NCBI RefSeq assembly: GCF_000428945.1
Contig: NZ_AUAX01000025.1
Coordinates: 62,001-126,000, forward strand
DNA length: 64,000 bases
Direction: 5' to 3'
From: Hamadaea tsunoensis DSM 44101
GTDB lineage: Bacteria; Actinomycetota; Actinomycetes; Mycobacteriales; Micromonosporaceae
Made by a program: the position numbers and the translations under genes. The notes beneath the pieces were generated by a model, which was given only the letters and a program-made list of their open reading frames with translations, was not told the origin of the DNA and searched no databases. Positions 23,182 through 32,068 of the stretch are shown piece by piece (positions within the stretch are counted from its first letter, which is position 1; every line of letters begins with the position of its first letter).

Positions 23182-24015
23182 ATGGGACCCATCAGCAGGC
23201 GCCGCGCCCTCGGCCTGGCCGGCGGCGCCGCCCTCGCCGGCGCGACCGGCGCCCTCGCCGCCACCGAACCCGCCGGGGCGGCCACCGCCTGGCGCAACCT
23301 CGGCGTCATCACCGCCAACATCGGCCGTGACAACCTCGGCCGGCGCGACGCCGCGATCATCGCCGTCCGCAACGCCCTCAGCATGGAAGGCCCGCAAGAC
23401 CGTCCGCTGGTCGGCTGGCAGGAGATCGGCGAGGGCGACGGCGACGAGAAGGAGAAGGGCTACATCAACGACCACTTCGGCCCGTACTACAACAACCTGC
23501 ACCTCAACGACGGCGGGCAGCTCGTACCGATCTCGGCGCCCAAGGCGTACAACGTGCTCGCGCAGCGCGTCACCTCCGTGCACGCCGGCAAGGCGGGCGT
23601 CTCGCCGAACCGGGTCATCACCGAGGTCCTCCTCGGCGCGGCCGACGACCCCGCGCTCCAGTTCGCCTTCCTGAACACGCATTTCGTGGCGGGCGCGTAC
23701 AACGGGAAGGAAGATCCTTACGAGGCGTGGCGCGACCAGATGTGGGGCATCCACTTCGACAAGATGCGCGACACCATGTCCTACTGGCTCGACCGCGGCT
23801 ACCCGGTGATCTGGACCGGGGACACCAACCGGGACCCGATGCCGAAGTTCTTCCCGGCGCGCGAGGCGCGCGCGTTCGCCAACGGGATCGACCAGATCGG
23901 GTGGGTCCTGAGCACGAACGGAGTGCAGATCCAGCTGCGCAACAAGTTCACGGTCGCGATGAACGTCGACGACCACGACGCCCGGGTGGCGGTCCTCCAG
24001 CTCCGCCGAGCCTGA
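23182..24015 (+). CDS. Tat-exported endonuclease/exonuclease/phosphatase-fold protein
   Basis: A 277-aa secreted hydrolase. Twin-arginine signal ISRRRALGLAGGAALAGATG at residues 4-23. EEP family residues: VGWQEIGEG (metal Glu), NTHFVAG (His), WTGDTNRD (Asp/Asn) and a final NVDDHDARVAVL (Asp-His pair). It could be an extracellular nuclease or a phosphodiesterase. ATG 23182 with AAGGAG six bases upstream. Last gene before the first repeat island. Confidence 0.84.
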   Translation: MGPISRRRALGLAGGAALAGATGALAATEPAGAATAWRNLGVITANIGRDNLGRRDAAIIAVRNALSMEGPQDRPLVGWQEIGEGDGDEKEKGYINDHFGPYYNNLHLNDGGQLVPISAPKAYNVLAQRVTSVHAGKAGVSPNRVITEVLLGAADDPALQFAFLNTHFVAGAYNGKEDPYEAWRDQMWGIHFDKMRDTMSYWLDRGYPVIWTGDTNRDPMPKFFPAREARAFANGIDQIGWVLSTNGVQIQLRNKFTVAMNVDDHDARVAVLQLRRA

Positions 24016-24017
24016 CG

Positions 24018-24170
24018 TTCAAAATCAAGATCAATTTCATGTCCCGGGTTCGTCGATCTCACCTCCGCTCCTCACGCGGGAGACCGTTCCGGCGCGGGGC
24101 GCCTCCACTGCCAGCACAGTGGGGCGACGCATCATCCACCGCGGATCGGTCACCGCTTCACCCGCCCAGG
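24018..24170 (-). repeat. Repeat A, copy 1 (~150 bp intergenic element)
   Basis: Reading on the minus strand: a region ending GGCAGTGGAGGC, then GGAACGGTCTCCCGCGTGAG, GAGCGGAGGTGAGATCGACG, AACCCGGGACA and an AT-rich GAAATTGATCTTGATTTTGA. The same order recurs at 62955-63110 (+), and the core recurs at 46525-46612 (+). Confidence 0.85.
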
Positions 24171-24227
24171 CATCGGCTGACGGTCCACAATCGGCCAACC
24201 CATCGAGCAGTCCTGGCGCGGTGATCG

Positions 24228-24371
24228 TTTACCGTCATTACGGCAAGCCGACCCCGATTTCCTTGATCAAATACCGTCAATACGGCAGAGGGGCGCTCCC
24301 GTGCCGTCATAGGGGTATTTGATCAAGACAATCGGGGTCGCGCTGCCGTAATAGCGGTATCTGATCAAGGC
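24228..24371 (+). repeat. Nested palindrome of island 1 (left, left, loop, right, right arms)
   Basis: Inner hairpin 24263-24326: TTGATCAAATACC with perfect complement, plus ACGGCA/TGCCGT around a GAGGGGCGCTCCCG loop. Outer arms: TTACGGCA (24238-24245) with TGCCGTAA (24344-24351), and CGACCCCGAT with ATCGGGGTCG (24331-24340). The second right arm at 24344-24370 repeats the first. It fills the gap between two convergent genes. Confidence 0.85.
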
Positions 24372-24416
24372 GAATCGCGTCGACCGGTGTAGCGGAAAGC
24401 GGCGCTGACCGGCGCG

Positions 24417-27400
24417 CTAGACAATTTCCAGAAGTGCCTGTGCTGCGCGGATGCCGAGTGGCTGCCCGATCTCCTCGTGGTACGCGAGCGCCTCTGCCGC
24501 CAGCCGCCGCCCTTCCGCCACCTCGCCGAGCCGGAGCTTGACTGCTGCGAGGGCGGCCGCGGCGTACCCGTGGGTGACGCGGATGCCGAGTTCGCGGGCC
24601 AGGTCGAGAGCGGTCCGCGCGTGCGGCAGGGCGGCCGCCGGATCGTCCAGGCCGAGCAGGGCGTGGGTCAGGGCCACCCGGGCGTCGAGTTCGGGGTCCC
24701 GGCCGCCGGTCATGATGCACAGGTCGAGCGCCGTCTGGAGCAGGTCGACGGCTTGCCGGTGATCGCCGCGGGCACTGTGGACGATCGCGACGCGGTTGAG
24801 GACGTTGGCCTCCGCGTTGGGGTCGCCGGTTTCGCGTACCAGGTCGAGGGCTGCCGTCGCGGAGTGCAGGGCGGTGTCCAGGTCGCCGGATTCGCACTCG
24901 ACGTACGCGAGGTTGATCAGTGCCACCGCTTCGGCGAGTCTTCCGCCGGCGGCTCGCAGGACGGTCAGCGACTCCCGCAGGACGGTGGCGGCTTCGGTGA
25001 GGCGGCCGGCGTACCGGAGGGTGTCGCCGAGGTTGGCCAGGGCCAGCCCTTCGCTGTTGCGGGCACCCGCCTCCCGGTGCAGGCCGACGGCTTCGCGGAA
25101 GCAGCGTTCGGCTTCGCCGAGGTCGCCGACCGACAGGCAGACGAACGCCAGGGTGCCGAGTGCCTGGGCCTGGCCGGCACCGTTGCCGGTCAGCCGGTGC
25201 GCGTCGAGGGCGCGCCGGGCGTACCCGGCCGACTGCTCGTATTCGCCGGTCCACAAGTGGACGACGCCGAGGTTGACCAGGGCGGCCGCGTGGCCGTCGG
25301 CCCAGCCGATCGGTTCGGCGAGGTCGACCGCCCGGCGGCCGTACGCCTTCGCCTCGTCGTACCGGCCGAGGCCGCGGAAGTAGAAGGCGATGCTGAGTTC
25401 GGCCGCGGCGGCTTCGGCGGCGGCCAGGAAGGGGTCGGCGACGGCCGGGGCGGCCGACTGCGCGTACTCGGCGGTGGGCAACCAGTCGATCATGTCCCGG
25501 GCCAGGTGGAAGTAGGGCCGCAACCGGTCGGCCAGGGCGCAGCAGTGCTCCGGCAGATCGTGGTCGTACGCGTCGCGTACGCAGGCGACGAGGTTGGCGG
25601 CTTCCTCGTCGAGCCAGTCGGCGGGGACGTCGCCGGGCGGGACCGGCGCCGGGACGGGAGCGGGCAGCGGCAGCAGGGGCAGGTTCGGCATCATCCGGCG
25701 GGCGGCCGCGTCCGCGCGGACCAGGTACCACCCGATCAGCCGCTGCCGGGCCCCGGGCGTCTCCGGGTCGCGGAGCGAGTACGCGTACAGCCGCAGGAGG
25801 TCGTGCAGCGAGTAGCGGCCGTCGGCCCGCTCCTGGACGAGATGCGCGGCGGTCAGGCGGCGCAGCAGCGTCTCGGTGGTGTCGAGGGGCAGATCGGCGA
25901 GCGCGGCGGCCGCCGGCAGCGGGATGTCGGGCCCGGTGACCATGCCGAGCAGGCGGAACAGGCGGGCGGCCGGTGCGGTGAGGCGGGCGTAGGACTGGTC
26001 GAAGGCCGCGCGGACCGTGCTGTCCTGGTCGCCGTCGATCGCCAGGGCGGCGAGCCGGTCGCCGCCGCGCAGTTGCGAGACGTAGTCGGCGATCGGCTTG
26101 CCGGGCTGGTCGGCGAGGTTGGCCGCGGCGATGCGCAGGGCCAGAGGCAGGTACCCGCAGGCGGCGGCGAGGTCGGCGACGGCGTCGGGTTCGCCGCCCG
26201 CGCGGTCCCGGCCGAGGACGCGGGCGAGCAGGTCTTCGGCGTCGCGGGCGGACAGGACGCCGAGGTCGAGCCGGCGGGCGCCGTCGCGGGCGACCAGGCC
26301 GCTGAGCCGGTCGCGGCTGGTGATCAGGGCCAGGCTGCCGGCGCCGCCGGGCAGCAGCGGGCGTACCTGGTCGATGGTGGCCGCATTGTCCAGCAGGACC
26401 AGCACCCTGCGCTCGGCGAGCAGCGACCGGTAGAGGCCCGCGGCTTCGGCGGGATCGACGGGGATCCGGTCGCTCGGCTGGCCGAGCGCGCGCAGCACCT
26501 GCGCGAGCGCGTCGACCGGGCGCAGCGGGCGGCCGGTGGCGAAGCCGCGCAGGTCGACGTAGAGCTGGCCGTCGGGGTAGCGATGGGCGGCAGCGTGTCC
26601 CCAGTGGACGGCCAGCGCGGTCTTGCCGGCGCCGGGCGCGCCGGTGATCAGCGCGGACCCCGCGACGGCCGCGCTCTCGCCGGCGATCTCGTCCAGGCGC
26701 CGCAGGTCGGCCTCGCGCCCGGCGAAGTCCGGCACCGCGCGCGGCAGGAACCGCGGCACGGTCGCCATCGCCAGGCCCGGGTCGTTCGCCAGGATCCGCG
26801 CCTGCAGGTCGCGCAGTCCCGGCCCCGGCGCGACACCGAGCTCCGTGTCCAAGGTCTTCCACACCCGGCGGTACGCGGCGAGCGCGTCGCCCTGCCGTCC
26901 GGCGCGGTAGTACGCGAGCATCAGCAGTTCGGTCAGGTGCTCGCGGGTCGGGTGCTCCTCGACGAGCCGGGTCAGGTCGGTCAGCACCTTCTCGTGCCGG
27001 CCGCAGTCCAGGTCGGCCTGGGCGAGCAGCTCGATCGCGGTGAACCGCCGCTCCTCCAGGGCGGCGCCGACCCGGGCCCGCAGATAGTCCCCGGCGGCGT
27101 CGGCCAGGAGCGGGCCGCGCCACAGCGTGAGGGCCTCGGCCAGCACCGCCGCGCGTACGCCGGGATCGTCGGTGTCGCGAGCCCGCGCGACGGCGGCGGT
27201 GAAGCGGTGCGCGTCGACCTGGGCCGGGTCGATCTCGATGCGGTAGCCGTTGCCGCGGGTGGCGATCCGGATGCCGTGCGGCTTGAGGCGGGCCCGCAGC
27301 CGGGCGACGTAGGTGTGCACGGTGCGCTGCGCGCCGGCGGGCGGATCGTCGTCCCACAGCAGGGTCTGCAGCCGGTCGTTGGCCAGGATGCCGCCGTCGG

Positions 27401-27509
27401 CCGCCAGCAGGAGCAGGCCGAGCAGGCAGCGCTCGCCACGCCGCGGGCCGAGGTCGATCAGCCCCGCGTCATGCTGGATCTCGACCGGACCGAGGATCCG
27501 GAACAGCAA
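24417..27509 (-). CDS. SARP/AfsR-like transcriptional regulator (BTAD, NB-ARC, TPR)
   Basis: A 1030-aa protein with the same architecture as the 14149-17340 gene. Winged helix plus BTAD (about 1-250: LLFRILGPVEIQHDAGLIDL, later GDALAAYRRVWKTLDTELGV), NB-ARC ATPase with P-loop ITGAPGAGKTALAVHWG near residue 291 and LVLLDNAATIDQVRPLLPGG, and C-terminal TPR repeats (about 640-1030). A pathway-level activator; target unknown. ATG 27509. Its 3' end faces repeat island 1. A pseudo-receiver LuxR regulator is divergent upstream, so the two may be linked. Confidence 0.9.
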   Translation of the reverse strand: MLFRILGPVEIQHDAGLIDLGPRRGERCLLGLLLLAADGGILANDRLQTLLWDDDPPAGAQRTVHTYVARLRARLKPHGIRIATRGNGYRIEIDPAQVDAHRFTAAVARARDTDDPGVRAAVLAEALTLWRGPLLADAAGDYLRARVGAALEERRFTAIELLAQADLDCGRHEKVLTDLTRLVEEHPTREHLTELLMLAYYRAGRQGDALAAYRRVWKTLDTELGVAPGPGLRDLQARILANDPGLAMATVPRFLPRAVPDFAGREADLRRLDEIAGESAAVAGSALITGAPGAGKTALAVHWGHAAAHRYPDGQLYVDLRGFATGRPLRPVDALAQVLRALGQPSDRIPVDPAEAAGLYRSLLAERRVLVLLDNAATIDQVRPLLPGGAGSLALITSRDRLSGLVARDGARRLDLGVLSARDAEDLLARVLGRDRAGGEPDAVADLAAACGYLPLALRIAAANLADQPGKPIADYVSQLRGGDRLAALAIDGDQDSTVRAAFDQSYARLTAPAARLFRLLGMVTGPDIPLPAAAALADLPLDTTETLLRRLTAAHLVQERADGRYSLHDLLRLYAYSLRDPETPGARQRLIGWYLVRADAAARRMMPNLPLLPLPAPVPAPVPPGDVPADWLDEEAANLVACVRDAYDHDLPEHCCALADRLRPYFHLARDMIDWLPTAEYAQSAAPAVADPFLAAAEAAAAELSIAFYFRGLGRYDEAKAYGRRAVDLAEPIGWADGHAAALVNLGVVHLWTGEYEQSAGYARRALDAHRLTGNGAGQAQALGTLAFVCLSVGDLGEAERCFREAVGLHREAGARNSEGLALANLGDTLRYAGRLTEAATVLRESLTVLRAAGGRLAEAVALINLAYVECESGDLDTALHSATAALDLVRETGDPNAEANVLNRVAIVHSARGDHRQAVDLLQTALDLCIMTGGRDPELDARVALTHALLGLDDPAAALPHARTALDLARELGIRVTHGYAAAALAAVKLRLGEVAEGRRLAAEALAYHEEIGQPLGIRAAQALLEIV

Positions 27510-27727
27510 GACGGTACCTCGTCTCCGCCGGGGGGAGTCTGGTGTCCGAGTCTAGGGACGCGGGCGTCCGGCGACCACCCGGCGGCCGGGGGCCTTGACA
27601 CTAAAGTGACAGGCAACGTGTTGCGTCAATGTAGAAATTTGTCAATGTTATGCCATTTGGTGGCACTACCAGCCCCGATAATTCCTCCACTATGGATTGC
27701 TAGTTCACAATGGCTGTGTAGCCTGAG
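27510..27727. promoter_or_regulatory. AT-rich divergent promoter region
   Basis: 218 bases between divergent regulators. About 27595-27725 is clearly AT-richer than its surroundings and holds CACT-AA-AGTG (27599-27608) and two GTCAATGT direct repeats 16 bp apart (27625-27632, 27641-27648). This is likely a regulator-binding promoter region for one or both genes. Confidence 0.5.
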
Positions 27728-28339
27728 ATGGTGGCCGAACGGATTCTTGTCGTCTCCCATGTGCCGGCCTTCGGCGAGGGGATCGCGGCGTACCTGACCG
27801 GGAAAGGGTTCGACGTCGCCCAGCCGGTGGACCCGCTGCGGTGGCTGCGTGACACCACGGCCGACGCCGCGGTGGTGATCGTCGGCACCCCCGCGGCCGA
27901 GAAGATCATCCGTACGCTGAACGCCGAGCATCCCAAGCTGGCCATCGTCGGGCTGCTGTCCGCACCGGATCCGGTGGACTGCCGGTGGCTGCTCGACGCG
28001 GGCGCGCACGCCGCGATCCCGTGGTCGGCGTCGTCGGCCGAGATCCTGCAGGCGCTGCTGTCCGCGCTCGGCGGGTTCACGACCCTGCCGACGGAGGTGG
28101 CCCGGGCGATGGCGCGTACGGTGCCGGGCCGGGCCGCGATGGTGGAACTCGATCCGCAGGAGACGCTCTGGCTGCGGCAGCTCGCCCGCGGCGGCTCGGT
28201 CGTCGATCTCGCCCGGCGGGTCGGCTACTCGCAGCGGGAACTGCACCGGCGGCTCGCGCAGCTCTACCGCCGGATGGGCGTGGCCACCCGACCCGAGGCG
28301 ATCGCGCTGGCCGCCCAGTGGGGCGTCCTGCGCGACTAG
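27728..28339 (+). CDS. Orphan LuxR-type regulator with degenerate receiver domain
   Basis: A 203-aa protein. The N-terminal receiver-like fold (ILVVSHVPAFGEGIAAYLTG ... AAVVIVGTPAAEK) lacks the acidic pair and the phospho-acceptor Asp expected after the third strand, so phosphorylation is unlikely. The C-terminal HTH (LDPQETLWLRQLARGGSVVDL ... QRELHRRLAQLYRRMGVATR) is of LuxR type. A GTG three bases after the ATG is an alternative start. It is divergent from the SARP gene across an AT-rich region. Its stop overlaps the stop of the convergent EamA gene in a CTAG palindrome. Confidence 0.8.
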   Translation: MVAERILVVSHVPAFGEGIAAYLTGKGFDVAQPVDPLRWLRDTTADAAVVIVGTPAAEKIIRTLNAEHPKLAIVGLLSAPDPVDCRWLLDAGAHAAIPWSASSAEILQALLSALGGFTTLPTEVARAMARTVPGRAAMVELDPQETLWLRQLARGGSVVDLARRVGYSQRELHRRLAQLYRRMGVATRPEAIALAAQWGVLRD

Positions 28340-29289
28340 TCGCTGACCCGCGCGGCTTCGGCCTCGTCGCCGGCGGAGACGACCTCGGTGCGGACCTCGG
28401 TAGGAGCGTCGGTAGAGGCCTCGGCGGGGGCGTCGGTGTGGGCGGAGAACAGCACCAGCCCGGCCAGGATCAGCACGCCGCCCAGGGCCTGGCCCGCGTG
28501 CAGCGGCTCGCCGAGCCAGACGATCGCGGTAAGCAGCCCGAAGACGGGGATCAGATTGAGCGTGAAGCCGGCGAAGCTGGCCGGTACGCCGGTGATCGCG
28601 TAGTTGTAGAGCAGGAAGCTGGCGGCGAAGCCGAGCACGCCCGCGAGCGCCCCGGCGACCCAGAACCGGGCCGGGATCGAGGTCGAGACGCTCTCCGCGC
28701 CGGTGCCCCACTGCCAGGCGGCGACGGGGATGGTGAAGATCAGTCCGAAGAGGAACTGCCAGGCCGTCATCAGCGTGGGGTCGATGGAACCAGCCATCCG
28801 GCCGGCCAGCGTCACGTAGATCGCGGCCGACAGCGCGCCGCCCATGATGAGCAGGTCGCCCAGGCCCACCGCGGCGACCGGATGGGCGCCCTCGATGACG
28901 GTGACCCCGACGGCCGCGAGCACCACGCCGAGCACCGAGCGGACCCCGATCCGGTCGCGCAGCACGACCACCGCGAGGACCACCACGAACACGGCCTCCA
29001 GGCTGGACAGCAGGGAGGCGTTGCCGGCCGTCGTGCGGGTCAGCCCGACCGTCAGCCCCGCGTACGCGAGAGCCGGCTCGAACAGTCCCATGACGGCGAG
29101 CAGTCCCGGCCGGCCCGGGAAGCCGATCCGGCCGCGCAGGGCCAGCACGATCCAGATGAGCGCCGTACCCACCACGAGTTCGAACAGCAGCAGGGTCATC
29201 GGGGCGAAGCCGCCGAGCGCGTACTTGGTGATCCCCGTGGCGGTGCCCCAGCAGAGCGCGGCCGCGAACAGGGCGAGACGGTGGCGCAC
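28336..29289 (-). CDS. EamA/DMT-family transporter
   Basis: A 317-aa membrane protein with ten hydrophobic segments in two EamA repeats (about 1-130 and 145-280): ALCWGTATGITKYALGG, LYNYAITGVPASFAGF, GGVLILAGLVLF. The C-terminal 35 residues form an acidic Ala/Thr/Glu-rich cytoplasmic tail. Drug/metabolite transporters of this family export amino acids or small metabolites. It precedes the polyamine genes in the same direction but 64 bases away from the homospermidine synthase end, so a link is only possible. Confidence 0.87.
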   Translation of the reverse strand: MRHRLALFAAALCWGTATGITKYALGGFAPMTLLLFELVVGTALIWIVLALRGRIGFPGRPGLLAVMGLFEPALAYAGLTVGLTRTTAGNASLLSSLEAVFVVVLAVVVLRDRIGVRSVLGVVLAAVGVTVIEGAHPVAAVGLGDLLIMGGALSAAIYVTLAGRMAGSIDPTLMTAWQFLFGLIFTIPVAAWQWGTGAESVSTSIPARFWVAGALAGVLGFAASFLLYNYAITGVPASFAGFTLNLIPVFGLLTAIVWLGEPLHAGQALGGVLILAGLVLFSAHTDAPAEASTDAPTEVRTEVVSAGDEAEAARVSD

Positions 29290-29353
29290 GGAAGCTCCTT
29301 AGCGGACACGGGGCGCGGCGGCGGGCGACCGCGACCGCGCCCCCGACGAGGGA

Positions 29354-30838
29354 TCACTCTACGAGGAAGTTGCCGAATGCCCATGGTTCTACACTCGAAC
29401 CGGTGGCCGGCCGGAAGGTCGAGAACGGCTCGTACGCGGCCGACCGCGGCGTCCAGTCGGTCGCCACCGACGGGCTCGGGCCCAGGTAGGGGTTGGCCAC
29501 GGCCAGCACCTGCTCATGATCGAGGTCGTCCGGTACGCACAGCCCCCGGTCGGGATTGCGCAGGATCCAGTGCACGGCGCCGAGCACCGACGCGGCGACC
29601 TGCAGGGTGGTGGCGTTCTGGTGCGGGGTGAGCGTACGCGTCTCGTGGATGTCCAGCTGGGAGCCGACCCACCAGCCGTTGAGGTCGTGGCCGAGCAGCA
29701 GCACGCCCAGCTCGTCGGCGCCGTCGACGATCTCGTCGTTCATGATCCGCTGGTCCGTCTGCAGCCGGTGGCCGTTCATCCGGCACTCGTGCAGCGACGC
29801 CATCGCGGCATCCGTCGGCAGGTACGCGTAGTGCACGGTCGGCCGGTACGCGGCCCGGTCGCCCTCCCACACGGTCAGGTGATCGCTGATCGTGAAGGCC
29901 TCGCCGTGGCGTACGACCATGCCGATGATGGGACCGGCGGCCGGCACCCAGGACCGCACGAACGTGCTGATCCCGGTCCGGGCCAGGCAGATCTGGTTGC
30001 GCGGACCCGACTCGTGCTCGTACGCGTACGCCGGCAGTTCGGGTTCGTGCGTACCCCAGCCCATCTCGGCGGGGGCGATGCCCTCCTCGTAGAAGCCCTC
30101 GACCGACCAGGTGTTGACGAACTCGCCGACCCGCTTGGGCACGTCGCCGATCTGCGTGTCGCGCTCGGAGATGTGGATGACCTTGACGCCGACCTCGCGG
30201 GCCAGCCGGGCGAAGTCCCGGTCGCCGAGCGCGGTCTCGATCCGGTCCCGCCGCTCGGGCGCGAGCGGGGCGGGCAGCCGCTCCGGCTCCTTGAGCATGG
30301 CGTGGGCGATGTCGGTCAGGGCCACCTTCGTCCAGTGGCTGACCAGGCCCGGGTTGGCGCCGTGCTCCACGACGGCCGTCGGCCCGTGGGCCGGCCAGCC
30401 CGCCGCGCGCCGGCGCAGCTTCATGTGCCGGTGGTAGAGGGTGCGGTCCTGCGGCGGGGTGAGGGCCTGGTTGGCGTACGGGTCCCAGTCCTCGACGGAG
30501 GTGTCCACGTAGAGCACGCCGTTGCGCTGGCACCACTCGATGATGTCGCCGGTGTCGATGTTCCAGCTCAGGTTGACCAGCAGGTCGCCCTCGCCCAGCT
30601 GCTCGCCGAGCTCGGCGGCCAGGTTCTCCGGCGTGATCTGCCGCTGGACGAACCGGGCCCCGGCGGCGAGGGTCTCGGGGATCCGGTCGCGCAGGTCCAG
30701 CATGTCCATCACGGTCAGCCGGCCGTGGTCCATGTCGAGGTGGCGCAGCAGCAGCGGCTGCAGGCACTGCGACACCGAGCCGCAGCCCAGCACCAGCACC
30801 CGGCCGTCGTGCCGGATCGACGGGAAGTCGTCGCTCAT
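29354..30838 (-). CDS. hss: Homospermidine synthase
   Basis: A 494-aa NAD-dependent enzyme of the saccharopine-dehydrogenase-like Rossmann family; makes sym-homospermidine from putrescine. Landmarks: N-terminal dinucleotide loop VLVLGCGSVSQCL (about 13-25), SWNIDTGDIIEWC, YVDTSVEDWDPY, VVEHGANPGLVSHW and LLGHDLNGWWVGSQL. Complete length for the bacterial family. ATG 30838 overlaps the stop of the ornithine decarboxylase gene (ATGA), so precursor formation and condensation are co-translated. Last gene of the polyamine operon. Confidence 0.9.
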   Translation of the reverse strand: MSDDFPSIRHDGRVLVLGCGSVSQCLQPLLLRHLDMDHGRLTVMDMLDLRDRIPETLAAGARFVQRQITPENLAAELGEQLGEGDLLVNLSWNIDTGDIIEWCQRNGVLYVDTSVEDWDPYANQALTPPQDRTLYHRHMKLRRRAAGWPAHGPTAVVEHGANPGLVSHWTKVALTDIAHAMLKEPERLPAPLAPERRDRIETALGDRDFARLAREVGVKVIHISERDTQIGDVPKRVGEFVNTWSVEGFYEEGIAPAEMGWGTHEPELPAYAYEHESGPRNQICLARTGISTFVRSWVPAAGPIIGMVVRHGEAFTISDHLTVWEGDRAAYRPTVHYAYLPTDAAMASLHECRMNGHRLQTDQRIMNDEIVDGADELGVLLLGHDLNGWWVGSQLDIHETRTLTPHQNATTLQVAASVLGAVHWILRNPDRGLCVPDDLDHEQVLAVANPYLGPSPSVATDWTPRSAAYEPFSTFRPATGSSVEPWAFGNFLVE

Positions 30839-31983
30839 GCGGAGTCTCCGATGCAGACGGTGGCCAGCGGGTCGTACCCGTTGAAGCCGACGGACGAATA
30901 GGTGGTGGTGTAGGCGCCGGTGCCGTGGATCTCCACCACGTCGCCCGGGCCGAGCGCCATCGGCAGCCGGTACGCCGCGCGCTGGTAGAGCACGTCCACG
31001 CTGTCGCAGGTGGGCCCGGCCAGGATCACCGGGCCGTCCTCGCCGTCGCCGTCGTGCGGGGTGGCGATGGCGTACTGGATCGCCTCGCCCTCGGTCTCGG
31101 CCAGACCGCCGAAGCGGCCCACGTCCAGGTACACCCAGCGCTTGTCGTCCGTGAACGACTTGCGCGCCACGAGGACGACCTGCGCCCGCAGCACGCCGGC
31201 CGCGGCCGCGACGTACCGGCCCGGTTCGATCGCCAGCGCCGGCGGGTCGCCGTCGAAGTGCCGGTCCATCGCCGCGCGGATCGCCCCGGCGTAGTCCTCG
31301 ATCGGCCGCACGGGCTGCCGGTACGCGGCCGGGAAACCGCCGCCCGCGTTGAGCAGGGTCAGGCGTACGCCGCCCGCCTCGACGGCCTTGAACACCCGGG
31401 CCGCGTCGGCCACGCTGGGCCCCCAGCGGGTGGGGTCGAGCTGCTGCGACCCGACGTGGAACGACACACCCACCGGGGCGAGTCCCTGGTCGGCGGCCGC
31501 GAGCAGCAGCGCGACGGCCATCTCGGGGGAGCAGCCGAACTTGTTGCTCAACGGCCACTGGGCACCGGCGCTGCTGGCGGCGATGCGGCAGTAGACCGCG
31601 GCCCCCGGCGCGTACTTGGCCAGCTTGTCCAGTTCGGACTCGCTGTCGAAGGCGAACATGCGTACGCCGCGGTCGAAGGCGTACGCGATGTCGGCGGCCT
31701 TCTTGATCGTGTTGCCGTAGGACAGCGCCGACGGGTCGGCGCCGAGGTCGAGGCAGAGATCCATCTCGGCGGGGCTGGCGATGTCGAACGCCGATCCGTG
31801 CGCGACGAGCGCCGAGAGCAGGCGTGGTTGCGGGTTGGCCTTCACCGCGTAGAAGGCGGTCGCGTCGCCGAACGCCTGGGTGAGGCGCCGGTACTGGGCG
31901 ACGGCGACGCCGACGTCGAACAGCAGGTACGGTGTCTGCTGCTCGGCGTCGCCGACGCCGGCCGAGGGGCTGGAGATGTTCAT
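30835..31983 (-). CDS. Ornithine decarboxylase-like PLP enzyme (fold type III)
   Basis: A 382-aa alanine-racemase-fold decarboxylase that should give putrescine from ornithine. PLP-binding Lys in FYAVKANPQPR (near residue 48), HVGSQQ, Gly loop NAGGGFPAAY, IEPGRYVAA, and the C-terminal active-site Cys/Asp motif GPTCDSVD, characteristic of eukaryotic-type ODC rather than lysine or diaminopimelate decarboxylases. ATG 31983 chosen. Upstream, 77 bases with short tandem repeats separate it from the unknown 370-aa gene. Confidence 0.88.
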   Translation of the reverse strand: MNISSPSAGVGDAEQQTPYLLFDVGVAVAQYRRLTQAFGDATAFYAVKANPQPRLLSALVAHGSAFDIASPAEMDLCLDLGADPSALSYGNTIKKAADIAYAFDRGVRMFAFDSESELDKLAKYAPGAAVYCRIAASSAGAQWPLSNKFGCSPEMAVALLLAAADQGLAPVGVSFHVGSQQLDPTRWGPSVADAARVFKAVEAGGVRLTLLNAGGGFPAAYRQPVRPIEDYAGAIRAAMDRHFDGDPPALAIEPGRYVAAAAGVLRAQVVLVARKSFTDDKRWVYLDVGRFGGLAETEGEAIQYAIATPHDGDGEDGPVILAGPTCDSVDVLYQRAAYRLPMALGPGDVVEIHGTGAYTTTYSSVGFNGYDPLATVCIGDSA

Positions 31984-32026
31984 CGTCCTTGGGGTCTCCT
32001 CACTGCCGATGGAACCGGCCTTCAGC

Positions 32027-32068
32027 AGCCGGTCGGTAGGAGCCGGTCGGTGGCGGCCGGTCAGTACT
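32027..32068. repeat. Three ~14-bp tandem repeats at the end of the 370-aa gene
   Basis: AGCCGGTCGGTAGG, AGCCGGTCGGTGGC and a degenerate GGCCGGTCAGTACT follow one another. The third contains the stop codon of the 32061-33173 gene. Confidence 0.6.

Noticed and set aside
24018-24371. CRISPR-like array
   Set aside because: Repeats are palindromic, few and irregularly spaced, with no unique spacers of constant length and no cas genes.
24477-27797. A 1106-codon plus-strand frame across the second SARP gene
   Set aside because: Antisense shadow; the minus strand encodes clear BTAD, NB-ARC and TPR domains.
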